Source of the DNA: Chelydra serpentina
Lineage: Eukaryota > Chordata > Testudines > Chelydridae
Assembly: GCA_037349315.1 (NCBI GenBank)
Contig: JBAIAC010000008.1
Coordinates: 36,926,001-36,990,000, forward strand
DNA: 64,000 nucleotides
Direction: 5' to 3'
Shown: in pieces, positions 1 to 10,743 of the stretch
Layout: the number at the start of each line of letters is the position of its first letter
How positions within the stretch are numbered: position 1 is the stretch's first letter
Notes under the pieces: generated by a model
Database searches by the model: none
What the model saw: only the letters and a program-made list of their open reading frames with translations
What the model was told of the DNA's origin: nothing
Position numbers and translations under genes: made by a program

Positions 1-2474
1 GGGGAGTCCCACCTTCCGGACAAGTGCCGTATTTGTAAGGCGTTTAAGCCGCGGACCAAGAAGGAGCGGGACTTTCGTTTGAAGCAGCTCCTCCTGGAGG
101 CCTCACTTAGCCCGATGTCAGCCCCGCACCGGAACCCGGTACCGACCCCGGCAGCCTCGTCATCTGCGGCACCTCAATGCCCGAGCTCCGGGAAAGAGCC
201 CAGGCACAGTATGCCTCAGGCTGGGACTTCGCAGAGGCGTCGCTCTCTGTCCCCGAGAGCGAAGAAGTCGGGCACCTCACCAGCACCGACTACGGCGCCG
301 CTGCTCACGCAGCCTGTTCCAGACCACGCCAGGCCTGGTATGGCGCCAGCACTGTTGACTCCGGTACCGCAAGGACCGTTGAGCTCGGTGCCAGTGGCTC
401 AGATCCCTGTGCCACCTACTCCGGCCCTGCAGAGGCCGTCGAGTCCGGCGCCGCCACCGATACCGGCGCCGGCCCTGCCAACTCCGGCACCCCAGAGGCC
501 GTTGAGTGCAGGACAGCCTTCTCAGGCTCCGGTACCGACGACTCCGGCCCCACAAGGCACGTTGAGCTCGGTAACCGCCAGCTCCCCGGCCCGCACCGTG
601 GTAGAGCTTCCGCTGCCGTCCACTCCGGACACCTTTTCGGCGGCATGGGACCTGATTGCGATGACCGATCCGGCACCGACCCCATCCTCGGTACCGCCTT
701 TGCGGATCGTCGCTTCCCGCGGCAAACCGGCCATGTTCCACCCAGTGCCGCATGCGGAGACCAGCCAGCAGCAGTCGGCGTCTCCTCAGTACCGCTCGCA
801 GTCCCGGCGCCGGTCACCATCCCGGCACCGGTCGTACTTGCGGTACCGCTCCAGGTCCCCCTCCAGACGGCGGTATGTCGACTCCCGGTACCAATCCCGG
901 TCCCGTGGCCGGTCACCACGTAGATCTCTGGACGATCGGCATCATTATCGTTCGCCGAGGCGTTCCCGATCCAGGTCTGGATCCCGGTACCGCAGTCACC
1001 GCCGGTACCGTTCCAGATCCCGGTACCGATCGAGTTCCCGGTACCGATCTCCGGCACTGCGACATACCATGGCCACGCAGACCACCCTCCATGGCTACTC
1101 TGCACCACCTTGGCCTTCTCGCTCCGTCTCCCACTCTTCCAGATCCGGTAGCGACCTGTACGTGGAGGATCGCACGGTGGGTGAGCAGGGCCACCTGCGA
1201 GATGCCGGACAGGACCCATCCCACGACCAGGGACAATGGGCCTTCTGGACCCCGATGGCGTACCATCAGGCCCAAGGGGTCCCATCTAGAGCCTCCCTCT
1301 CGGCTCAATCCGAGCATAGAGCACCGGAGGCTACGGTATCCTGGCCTCCACCAGACGTCTCAGAATCGGTCGCGGCTCCAGACTTGGAGGCCCCAACCCT
1401 GGACCCCTCAGCGGCCCCCCCCTGAGGACCCGCTCGCTCAAGGTCTGTCATCCTCCTCCTCCCCTGACGAGGCAGTGGCAGGAGCATCATCTTCCGGCCC
1501 GCCTCCTATCGATCTCCGGGACCATCAAGACCTGCTCCGCAGATTGGCCCTTAACATGGATCTGCAGATAGAGGAGGTTCCAGAACTGGAGGACCCGGTG
1601 GTGGACATTTTGACAACTGACGCCCCCACCAGGGTAGCCCTGCCATTCGTCCGCACGATACTGGCCAACGCCACATCTATCTGGCAGTCCCCAGCCTCGA
1701 TACCCCTCACTGCCAGGGGTGTAGAGAGGAAATATATGGCACCTCCAAGAGATTTCCAGTATCTCTACACTCACCCCCCTCCGTGCTCGCTGGTGGTTCA
1801 ATCGGTCAACGAGAGGGAGAGGAATGGCCAACAGGCCCCCGCACCAAAGTCTAAGGACGCCAAGTGCCTAGACTTATTTGCGAGAAAGATTTACTCGGGG
1901 GGGGGGCCTTCAGCTCCGGGCTGCGAACCAGCAGGCACTCCTGAGCCGTTACGGCTATAACACCTGGGTCTCCATGGAGAAATTAAAAGAACTTGTACCT
2001 CTGGAGTCCAGGCAGGAGTACAAAGCTTTTGTCGAGGAGGGCAAGAAGCTGGCCAGGACGTCGCTGCGAGCCTCTCTCGACATCGCCGACTCGGCCGCCA
2101 GGACTATCGCCTCGGGAGTCGCCATGCGGCGTATCTCCTGGCTACAATCCTCCACCCTCCCCGCGGAGGTCCAGCACACGATCCAGGACCTACCGTTTGA
2201 AGGTCCGGGTCTGTTCTCTGAGAAAACTGACCCAAAGCTGCAGACCCTCAAAGATGGTCGAACCATCATCCGTACGCTGGGGATGCATACCCCAGCGACG
2301 CAGCGCAGACCCTTCCGGCCCTTCGGACAACGACCCTACTTCCCACCTGCACCACGACAGGACTTCTACAGGAGGCCGCGTGGTCGAGGGGGCAGGAGAC
2401 AACAACCCGGTCGACAGACCGGCCAGCGACAGGGCCCCCACAAACCATCGCCGGGGCCCAAACAAAATTTTTGA
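1..2474 (+). pseudogene. DIRS gag-like protein, 5'-truncated by window, two frameshifts
   Basis: Frame 1 is open from the first base with a short CxxC-containing segment (CRICKAFKPRTKKERDF), then a long proline-rich part and, at about codons 230-330, an arginine-serine/RSRYRS-rich stretch like nucleic-acid-binding low-complexity tails. Frame 1 stops at 1425. The homologous reading continues in frame 2 (about 1423-1900) and then frame 3 (about 1900-2474), ending in an Arg/Gly/Gln-rich tail (RPRGRGGRRQQPGRQTGQ). Both changes of frame fall in homopolymers: eight C at 1415-1422 and ten G at 1897-1906. One base fewer in each would restore the frame. In DIRS elements this protein is presumed to package the RNA. 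Whether the breaks are real or assembly errors cannot be told from sequence alone. Confidence 0.75.
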
Positions 2475-4395
2475 AGGGACGCTAGAGGCCGGAGTACCAG
2501 TTTTAATCGATCCTGTCCCCCTGTTCCTGGACCGCCTTTCCCTTTTCTCCCCGGCGTGGTCAGAAATCACCACGGACCACTGGGTCATATGCACGGTGCA
2601 AAAGGGATACCATTTGCAGTTTGTCTCCCCACTTCCATACCATCCTCCCTCCCTGTCCCTCTTCAGGGACCCTTCTCACGAGCAACTCCTCATTCAGGAG
2701 GTACAAGAGCTCCTCTCCGCAGGAGCTGTAGAGGAGGTTCCGAGGGAGCTCAGGGGCAAGGGTTTCTATTCCCGTTATTTCCTAATCCCCAAGGCGAAGG
2801 GGGGGCTACGTCCTATTCTGGACTTGCGGGGACTCAACAAATTTATGGTAAAGTTGAAGTTCCGTATGCTCTCCCTGGGCACTATTATCCCCTCTATGGA
2901 TCAGGGAGACTGGTACGCCGCCCTCGACATGAAGGACGCGTATTTCCATATTGCAATCTACCCACCTCACAGGCGCTTCCTCCGCTTCGTGGTGGGCCAG
3001 AGACACTTCCAGTTTACGGTCCTGCCCTTCGGCCTCTCGATGGCACCGAGGGTTTTTACGAAGTGTATGGCAGTGGTAGCAGCCGCCCTCCGGCGTCAAA
3101 GAGTTCAGGTGTTCCCCTACCTCGACGACTGGCTTATCCGTGGCAACTCCAGCAGCCAAGTCCAGTCTCATATTCGCACGGCCATGGGCATGTTCAGGCG
3201 GCTCGGCCTCCTCCTGAACGTAGAAAAGTCCACTTTGGTGCCAACACAGAGGTTAGACTTTATAGGGGCAGTACTGGACTCCACTCTCGCCCGGGCATTT
3301 CTTCCAGAGGCTCGCTTTCTGACTCTTACAACTACCATACGCAGCCTTCAGGCCTTCCCAACGTCAACGGCCCGCTGTTGCCTCAGCCTCCTTGGTCATA
3401 TGGCATCCTGCACCTTCGTGACAGCTCACGCCAGGCTGCGCCTCCGGCCCCTCCAGGCATGGCTCGCCTCAGCATACCGGCCGCGCAGGGACAGCCTGGA
3501 CATAATTCTGACGGTCCCAGCACAGGTCCTAGCCTCCCTCAACTGGTGGCTGGACCCCAGGAAGGTGATGTCAGGTGTTCCATTTCATCCACCTCAGCCA
3601 TCCCTAGCCTTAACCACGGATGCTTCATCCCTCGGCTGGGGAGCTCATTTACAGAACCTCCAAACGCAGGGCCTGTGGTCAGAGCAGGAGCTGACTCTGC
3701 ACATCAATGTCAGAGAACTGCGAGCGGTACGTCTTGCCTGCCAAGCCTTCGCTCAACATTTACAGGGCCGCTGTGTCACCATCCTTACAGACAACACGAC
3801 GGCCATGCATTACATCAACAGACAGGGAGGGGCACGCTCCGTCCCCCTCTGCCGAGAAGCGATTCATCTCTGGGACTTTTGCATAGCCCACTCCATTCAC
3901 CTGGTAGCCTCTTTTCTCCCAGGGGTCCAGAACACCTTGGCGGACCGACTGAGCAGGTCCTTCCAGACTCACGAGTGGTCCATTCGACCGGACGTCATCC
4001 ACTCTGTCTTCCGGAAGTGGGGATTTCCCCACATAGATCTATTCGCGATTTGCGAGAACCGGAAATGCCACGTGTTCTGCTCACTCCAGGGTCGCTCCCC
4101 AGGCTCCCTGACAGACGCTTTTCTCCATCCTTGGACGGACCACCTGTCCTATGCCTTCCCGCCAGTTCCACTGGTCCACAGAGTCCTGCTCAAGTTGTGC
4201 AGGGACAAGGCCTGATTAATCCTGATCGCTCCAGCGTGGCCCAGGCAGCACTGGTACACCACTCTCCTGGAGCTCTCCGTGGCCGCCCCAATCACTCTAC
4301 CATTGTGGCCGGACCTGATTACGCAGCAGCACGGCAGGCTCCATCATCCTGACCTGCACTCTCTTCATCTCACAGCGTGGCTGCTGCATGGCTGA
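2470..4395 (+). pseudogene. DIRS reverse transcriptase-RNase H polyprotein with one in-frame stop
   Basis: Frame 1 encodes a reverse transcriptase followed by RNase H. Visible motifs: fingers region with YFLIPKAKGGLRPILDLRGLN, palm aspartates in ALDMKDAYFHI, LPFGLSMAPRVFTK, and the catalytic YLDDW box at 3118-3132. The RNase H part has TTDASSLGWGAHL (first Asp), the acidic NVRELRAV segment, and LTDNTTAMHYIN (Asp). After it comes the DIRS-typical tail with HIDLFA and SYAFPP. A TGA at 4213-4215 interrupts the frame; the downstream codons LILIAPAWPRQ continue in the same frame to TGA at 4393-4395. A CGA-to-TGA change (CpG decay) would explain it. The start is uncertain because the frame is open upstream and overlaps the end of gag. 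The region would copy the element's RNA into DNA. Confidence 0.85.
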
Positions 4396-5444
4396 ACCCG
4401 TCTGAGCTACGTTGTTCCAGCCCGGTCCAACAGGTTCTGCTGAGCAGTAGGAAGCCTTCCACCAGGTCCACCTACTCAACTAAGTGGAAACGGTTTTCCC
4501 TTTGGTGCGGCCCTCAGGGTCTTAACCCCTTGCAGGTGCCGATACACACCATTCTAGACTACCTCCTGTCCCTAAAGGAGCAGGGTCTGGCCCTCTCGTC
4601 GCTAAAGGTCCACCTCGCGGCGATCTCGGCCTTTCACCCTGGTGACGGGGGGCTTTCCATCTTTTCCAACCCCATGGTTAGCAGGTTCCTCAGGGGGTTG
4701 GAGCGGCTACACCCACTGGTGCGCCGCCCGGTCCCCACCTGGGACCTCAACCTCGTCATTACCAGGCTCATGGGGGCCCCATTCGAGCCTATGGCCACTT
4801 GCTCGCTGCTGTACCTCTCCTGGAAAACGGCCTTCCTCGTAGCCATTACCTCAGCGAGGCGCATCTCTGAGCTCAGAGCGCTTACTTCGGAACCCCCTTA
4901 CACGGTGTTCCACAAGGACAAGGTACAGCTGCGACCACACCCGGCCTTCCTGCCCAAGGTAGTGTCGGCCTTCCATATTAACCAAGATATTTTTCTACCG
5001 GTCTTCTATCCAAAGCCCCATGTCTCTAGGAAGGAGCAGCAACTCCATTCCCTGGACGTCCGTAGGGCCCTCGCCTTCTACATCGAGCGAACGAAGCCCT
5101 TTCAGAAAACGACTCAGCTGTTCATCGCCGTGGTGGACCGGATGAAAGGTCTCCCGGTCTCTTCCCAACGCATCTCGTCATGGATCACGTCATGCATCCG
5201 GACATGTTATGACTTGGCAGGTGTCCCCACCATGCACCCTACTGCCCACTCCACCCGAGCTCAGGCCTCGTCCTCCGCCTTCTTGGCACACATACCAATT
5301 CAAGAGATTTGTAGGGCAGCGACTTGGTCATCGGTGCACACCTTCGCCTCTCATTATGCCATAGTACAACATTCTAGGGAGGACGCTGCTTTTGGTTCGG
5401 CGGTCCTACACTCCGCAGTCTCACAATCTGACCCCACCTCCTAG
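4377..5444 (+). CDS. DIRS tyrosine recombinase, apparently intact
   Basis: About 355 codons with no internal stop. The frame overlaps the end of the original reverse transcriptase frame (4395), as is usual for compact DIRS elements. The N-terminal part resembles a SAM-like core-binding domain (STRSTYSTKWKRFSLWC). The catalytic part shows the tyrosine-recombinase set: Arg in SARRISELRAL, His and Arg in HSTRAQASSSAF, Trp in ATWSSVHTF and a final Tyr in FASHYAI. The enzyme would join the circular cDNA intermediate to the target without target duplication. The first ATG is not obvious; the open frame begins with GTG at 4377, so the true start may be upstream or downstream. It is the only frame of the element without a visible defect. 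Confidence 0.85.
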   Translation: MAAAWLNPSELRCSSPVQQVLLSSRKPSTRSTYSTKWKRFSLWCGPQGLNPLQVPIHTILDYLLSLKEQGLALSSLKVHLAAISAFHPGDGGLSIFSNPMVSRFLRGLERLHPLVRRPVPTWDLNLVITRLMGAPFEPMATCSLLYLSWKTAFLVAITSARRISELRALTSEPPYTVFHKDKVQLRPHPAFLPKVVSAFHINQDIFLPVFYPKPHVSRKEQQLHSLDVRRALAFYIERTKPFQKTTQLFIAVVDRMKGLPVSSQRISSWITSCIRTCYDLAGVPTMHPTAHSTRAQASSSAFLAHIPIQEICRAATWSSVHTFASHYAIVQHSREDAAFGSAVLHSAVSQSDPTS

Positions 5445-5466
5445 GAATGGCTTGGGAGTCACCTAA

Positions 5467-5561
5467 CTGGAATACATATGAGCAAGCACTCGAAGAAGAA
5501 GACGGTTACTCACCGTAGTAACGGTTGTTCTTCGAGATGTGTTGCTCATATCTATTCCAAA
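5467..5561. repeat. DIRS internal complementary region, itself a hairpin
   Basis: Right after the recombinase, the arm at about 5468-5497 is nearly the reverse complement of about 5530-5559 (shared cores TGGAATA, ATGAGCAA, CTCGAAGAA). The part 5494-5561 is also the reverse complement of the terminal copy at 5741-5805. In DIRS elements an internal region complementary to the outer ends is used to form the circular replication intermediate, and this matches that role by position and sequence. Confidence 0.75.
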
Positions 5562-5740
5562 CCCGCCCTCCATCCCCACTGTCGGAATAGCCGGCAAGAA
5601 GGAACTGAGAAGGCGCCGGGCCGGCTGGGGTATATGTCAGGCACCGTAACGGCGCCACTCTAGGGGGCGCCAGCCGGCCCACCGAGTGTTGCTAGGGTAA
5701 AAATCTTCCAATGATCGTGCACGCCGCGCGCGCACACCTA

Positions 5741-5805
5741 ATTGGAATAGATATGAGCAACACATCTCGAAGAACAACAGTTACTACGGTGAGTAACCGT
5801 CTCTT
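5741..5805. repeat. DIRS right inverted terminal repeat
   Basis: This stretch reads as the reverse complement of 5494-5561 with only a few changes, including the core GTTACTACGGTGAGTAACCG. Between the two copies lies a GC-rich spacer (5562-5740) with GGCGCC and GCGCGCGC runs and no coding potential. Sequence after about 5805 belongs to the hAT relic. Confidence 0.7.
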
Positions 5806-6958
5806 CTACTTCTTATTCTGACAATTGCTAAAACAAACAAGTTTGTTTACATTGACGGGAGATACTGCTACCTGCTTCTCACTTTCAGGTGACGTAAATA
5901 AGAACAGGTGTTCGCATGGCACTTAGCAAGGTTTTTTATGCCAAATATGCTAAACATTCATATGCCCCTTCCATGCTTCGGCCACCATTCCATGCTGCTG
6001 ATGCTCGTTAAAAAAAGAATGCATCAATTACATTTGTGACTGTACTCCTTGGGGGGAGAATTGTATGTCTCCTGCTCTGTTTTACCTGCATTCTGCATAT
6101 ATTTCATGTTATAGCAGTCTCGGATGATGACCCAGCACAAGTATGTTTTAAGAACACTTTCACAGTACATTTGACAAACGCAAAGAAGGTTTAAGAATCT
6201 GAAGTGCCGTCCAACATCTGAGAGGGATGAGGTGTGGAACATTCTTTTAGAAGTCTTTAAAGAGCAACACACTGATGCAGAAACTACAGAACCCAAACCA
6301 CCAAAAAAGAAATTCAACCTTCTTGTGGCATCTGACTCAGATCGTGAAAATGAACATGCGTCAGTCTGCACTGCTTGGGATTGTTATCAAGCAGAACCCA
6401 TCATCAGTATGGAAGCATGTCCTCTGGAATAGTGGTTGAAGCATGAAGGAACATATGAATCTTTAGCGCATCTGGCACGTAAATATCTTGCAACGCCAGC
6501 TACAACAGTGCCATGCGAACGCTTGTTCCCACTTTCAGGTGATGTAAACAATAAGCAGGCAACATTATCTCCTGCAAATTGTAACCAACCTTGTTTGTCT
6601 CAGTGATTGGCTGACCAAGAAGTAGGACTGAGTGGACATGTAGGCTCTAAAGTTTTACATTGTTTTATTTTTGAATGCAGATTGTACATAATTCTACATT
6701 TGTAAATTCAACTTTCATGAGAGAGATTGCACTACAGTACTTGCATGAGGTGAATTGAAAAATAATGTTTTTGTATTTTACAGTGCAAATATTTATAATA
6801 AATAAATACAAAGTGAGCACTTTGTACACTTCGTATTCTGTGTTGTAATTGAATTTAATATATTTGATAATGTAGTAATCATCCAAAAATATTTAAAATA
6901 AATGGTATTCTATTGTTTAACAGCACAATTACGTTTTTTAATCCCTTGACAGCCCTAG
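5806..6958 (+). mobile_element. hAT DNA transposon relic with an inverted left arm
   Basis: Bases 5806-6005 are an inverted, diverged copy of the segment near 6465-6630: the left arm reads GTTCGCATGGCAC where the right arm reads GTGCCATGCGAAC, and both contain ACAAACAAGTTTG-like sequence. From about 6010 the element reads in sense direction through a transposase fragment and an AT-rich 3' tail. It ends near 6958 at CTTGACAGCCCTA, a typical hAT-like terminus. The DIRS element sits at its left side, so the true left end is not visible. Confidence 0.65.
6187..6633 (+). pseudogene. hAT transposase C-terminal fragment (ZBED-like)
   Basis: The plus strand encodes a broken stretch including SDSDRENEHASV, ACPLE, then after a stop LKHEGTYESLAHLARKYLA, PATTVPCERLFPLSGD and NKQATLSPANCN. 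This is the conserved C-terminal dimerisation region of hAT transposases (the PCERLFSxSG block). Several stops and small indels break it (for example after ACPLE and in CLSQ*LADQE). The catalytic N-terminal part is absent, so it cannot make an active enzyme. Confidence 0.75.
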
Positions 6959-8021
6959 AAGAAACAGTCCCTGCTGAGGAGTTCACAGACTCTGGTCAGA
7001 CAAGTAGACAGAGATTAGGTATCTTGATTGAATTTCAGCTAGGTCTAAAAGAAGCTTTGCTTACCTGGCATTTGAAATGCAAAAGTCTGTTTATGCCTAA
7101 TCTATTTAAGAACAGAATTTTGCTGGAATTTAGAGACAGTTTACTTATGATTTGTCATGCAACACTTCTCAAAAGATAGTGATAAATCTATTCTCTATTT
7201 CAGAACCAGACTGTACAGTATAGTGTGAGTAATTTGAGTATATTTAAAAATCTAGGAAAGCTTTAATATATTTCATAGTAAAGTGGAGTTAAGATTAACA
7301 CTGTAGGCTTGTTTAAGAATATCAGAAAGCCAGGAATTTCAAGTTTACTGTTGTACTGAAATAAATAAAAAGTCTGACCTATATAGAGCAGGTGACTACA
7401 CAAAGTGGGACCTGGGAGAGAAAATGCTGATATCAGGGGATGTACTCTTTTTTTGTTGGATGTTTACTACTTGCTGTGTTTTGGATTCTTTTTTGTTAAA
7501 GAATACAGTTCTTAGTCTCTCCCCCCGCCCCCTCCCTGTCCCCCTCGCCCAGAATACTGCTGAGATGCTGACGTCAGTCTTTCCAGCCACCTGGTCCTTT
7601 TCAGAGGGTAGCTCTTAGAATTTGATGTATGAACATTAAAAAAAATATTGCTGACCGTTTTTCATTGATTACTGGAGTACAACCACCCAATTTTACCTGC
7701 ACTACCTCCCTGTAGACCTAATACTGACCCTATTTCAGATTCTCCCTTCCTACACAGCTTGTCTTTAATCTCTCTTCTAGTTGACCCCTTCATTGCAGAG
7801 CCAAAGACTTCCCTATCTTATCTTTTTCATTTGAAGTGGGGGAAGAAATGGAGGGCTATTGGTTTGTTCCTTCTTGCCCCACACATACCGGGCTTCTGGG
7901 ATAGTGCAATCCCCATTCTACCACCCCTGAGCCTTCAAAAGTCTGGGTGGCAGGAGGGTCTTTAGAAACCTGCCTTCAAGATTGTTTGAGAGGCAGGATG
8001 TGTCTATTTCTAAATCTTACA
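6959..8021. other. No recognisable gene or element
   Basis: AT-rich sequence with only short chance reading frames. I see no conserved motif, inverted repeat or splice-like structure that I can support. Confidence 0.5.
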
Positions 8022-8066
8022 TTCATTGATCCTAAGGCTGTAAAGAACTATTGTGATTATCTAGTT
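8022..8066 (-). mobile_element. CR1 LINE relic A, 3' end piece (antisense)
   Basis: The stretch continues directly into the sequence after 8749 when the intervening hAT element and one copy of its target duplication are removed. The joined region resembles the antisense CR1 3' end seen again near 24060-24130 (both have ACACxxGCCATAGAA-type text). Confidence 0.5.
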
Positions 8067-8741
8067 CAGGGGTTCTCAGGACAAATTTTTGGTGGCCTCA
8101 GAGTATGGCCACCAACTCTTGCTAGTGGCTGCTCACACTTTTTCCTAAAATACTTCATTAGCTTTAAGAAAAACAAACCAATATGCACATATAAATGTCA
8201 AAATCGTAATTTGTTTATTGCTAGCTAGTAAGTCTGTTGTAAAAAGTGATATTAACAAACATAAAAGTATCACTTTTCACAGAAGACTTACTCAGCCCTG
8301 GCAAGCCTGGGGACAAATTAAGCCCTGGATGGGGGGTTGGTGTAGGCAGTAGGGGCCAGGGGCGATGGAGTTGGGGATGGGTAGGGGAGACTGGGGGACC
8401 AGAGCCCAAAGACCTGTGGCCAGGGGATGGAGCCTGCCACCCACCACCCTAGGGGTGAAGCCCAAAGCCTGAGCCCCACCATCCCTGGGAAGGTGGGGAA
8501 CTCACCAGTTGCCTGCTCCTCCAGTGTTGTGCCTCAGCTGTCTCCAGAGGGGGACAGGGCCCAACCCCTACTTGCAGCCCCAGCAGGCAACACCAAGGCA
8601 GAGAAAGGTGCAACAGAGCGAGGGAGGGGCTGCTGCTTTGTGTCCGTCCGTCCGTCCCCATCATAGTTCAGGAGGCTGTGGCCGCAAGAAAAGCCACTGG
8701 TGGCCGCATGTGTCCATGGTGGCTGCATCTGAGAAACGCTG
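8067..8741. mobile_element. Non-autonomous hAT element, 675 bp
   Basis: Terminal inverted repeats are CAGGGGTTCTCAGG at the left and the complement of CAGCGTTTCTCAGA at the right. The 8-bp target duplication ATCTAGTT is perfect at 8059-8066 and 8742-8749. The internal part is GC-rich, with no credible coding region; short frames there are artefacts of composition. It was inserted in the old CR1. Confidence 0.85.
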
Positions 8742-8749
8742 ATCTAGTT

Positions 8750-10360
8750 TGATCTCCTACATAGAACACGCCATAGAATTTCAGCCAGTAAAATCCTCCG
8801 TCAAGCCCATGAGTTCTAGCTGAGTTGCAGCATCTCTTTTAGAAAAACATCCACTCTTAAATACTTCAAGTGATGGAGAGTCCAACATATCCCTAGGTAG
8901 GTTTTTCCAATGGCTAATTCCTCTCACTGTTAAAAATCTTATTTCTAATTTGAATTTTTCTAGTTTCAACTTCCCGGTGTTGGATTTTATTTTGCTAGAT
9001 TAGAGCCATCTTCTATCAGAAATGATGCCATGTAGAATTTAAAGGCAATGATCGTCACCTCTAAATCTTCTCTACGATAAGCCAGATCTATTCTAAACCT
9101 TTCCAGTTTTTCAACATCCTACTTGAAATGTGGACTCTCACTTCCACTGTTCCAGTAATGATCTCATTAATAGCTGGGTGAAAAACAGTTTTCCCCCTCT
9201 CGTAAGAATAAGATTTTCAGGTTTTTTCCCCTCCAATCTCAAATGTTCATGAAGTGATCATTGGAAAAATTTCTGATTTGGGTAAATAAAGTTTCATACC
9301 TATAATTTTGAAATGTTTTATTTAGATTTCAACCTTTTTTTTAACCTTATTAGTATAAATTAATTAAAATAGTGAAATGAAAGTGTTTCAAACCAGAAAG
9401 TGAAACTGTTTAGAAAATATCATAAGATGTTTTGACAACTTACACTCTTTTGTTTTCAAAGTGGGAGATTCTTGAAAACCAGCCCATTCCCCTGAACAGT
9501 TTTGATTTCAACAAATCATTATTTTCTAATAAAACTCCCCAGCCAGCACCATTCATTAATGCTGAATATAGAGGTAATATCACCTCCCTGCTTCTACACA
9601 ATATTCACCTATTTACACATCCAAGGTTCACGATAGTCTTCATAACTACAGCATTTCACTGGGAGCTCATGTTCAGTTGGCTATCCACTGTGATCTTAAA
9701 TCCTTCTCACTGGTTTATAGGAAAGTATCTGAATGTGTGACCTACATTCTGTTTCTAGATTTGACTTGCCATTTGGCTGTATTAAAACACCTGTTCTAAT
9801 GAGCCCAGCTCACCACGCAATCAAGATAGCTGTGTCCACCTTACTTGTCATTATTTACCATCCAACATATTTTGTCAGCTGCATACCTGTGATACTAGTG
9901 ATTTTATATCCAGATCATTAATAGGGATATTGAATAGCATTGGGTTAAGAACAGAATGCTGTGGGACCCCACTAAAAACCCTTACATAGATGGTGATTCC
10001 CCATTTACAGTCCCTTTCTGAGAGCTGTCATTTTTTAAATCCATTTCATATGTGCTACAGTGATTTTTTGCATAATGTTAACTGTTTAATCAGAAAGTCA
10101 TGCAGTACTAAATTAAATCTTACCAAAGTCTAAGTAATTATATTGTCAGATACCTTTACTACCCAATTTTTTAATCTAATCAAAAAATGTGTGTGACATC
10201 TGTTTTCCAGAATTCTCATTGAACATAAGAAATGGCATTAATTATGCCACAGGCCTTTAATTTTTTTACTGATTTGCATCCATATCAGCCTTTTCATGAT
10301 TTTTTCCAGGAGCAAGGTCAAACTCACCAGCTTGTGTATCCATTTTAATTAGCAAACTTA
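8750..10360 (-). mobile_element. CR1 LINE relic A, main part (antisense)
   Basis: The antisense text resembles the second, better preserved CR1 at 24.1-26.6 kb: phrases such as GATATTGAATAGCATTGGG, GTGGGACCCCACTAAAAAC and TTAAATCCATTT occur at matching relative positions. The reading frame is destroyed by many substitutions and indels, so it is an old copy. The Harbinger element interrupts it at 10360, and the CR1 resumes at 15537. Confidence 0.65.
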
Positions 10361-10743
10361 GCCCTGGTCTACACTACGAGTTTAGGTCGAATTTATTAGC
10401 GTTATTTCGATTGATCCGTGCACCCATCCACACGACTAAGACCTTAACGTCGACTTCTAGGGCTCTTAAAATCGATCTCGCTACTCCACCCCCAACGAGG
10501 GGATTAGCGCTTAAAGCGATATTGCCGAATCGATGTAGGCTTAGTGAGGACGCAATTCGACGGTATTGGCCTCCTGAATCTATCCCACAGTGCAACATCT
10601 GACCGCTCTGGACAGCAGTCTGAGCTTGAATGCTCCGCCCAGGTAGACAGGAAAAGCCCCGCGAATGTTTGAATTTCATTTCCTGTTTGGCCAGTGTGGT
10701 GAGCTGCAGGTGAGCGCAGATCTCATCAGCAGAGGTGACCTTG

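Larger units (their letters stand above)
1..5805 (+). mobile_element. DIRS-type tyrosine-recombinase retrotransposon, left end outside window
   Basis: The order is gag-like region, reverse transcriptase plus RNase H, tyrosine recombinase, then an array of inverted terminal sequences. This is the DIRS plan: such elements integrate through a recombinase instead of a DDE integrase and make no target duplication. The left inverted terminal repeat lies before base 1. The right end is placed near 5805, where sequence resembling the inverted arm of the neighbouring hAT relic begins. The element is GC-rich compared with its AT-rich surroundings. Gag and reverse transcriptase carry breaks; the recombinase frame is open. 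The exact right end is uncertain by a few bases. Confidence 0.9.

Noticed and set aside
277..1317. Several long antisense frames (277-753, 416-1285, 913-1317) and an alternative plus-strand frame (177-923) over the gag region
   Set aside because: They are produced by the GC-rich, CCGG/GGTACC-rich repeats of the gag region and have no recognisable domain. The frame with the CxxC and RS-rich parts is the coding one.
2556..4352. 598-codon plus-strand frame across the reverse transcriptase region
   Set aside because: It overlaps the frame that holds all reverse transcriptase and RNase H motifs; its own translation is proline/serine/glycine-rich with no motif.
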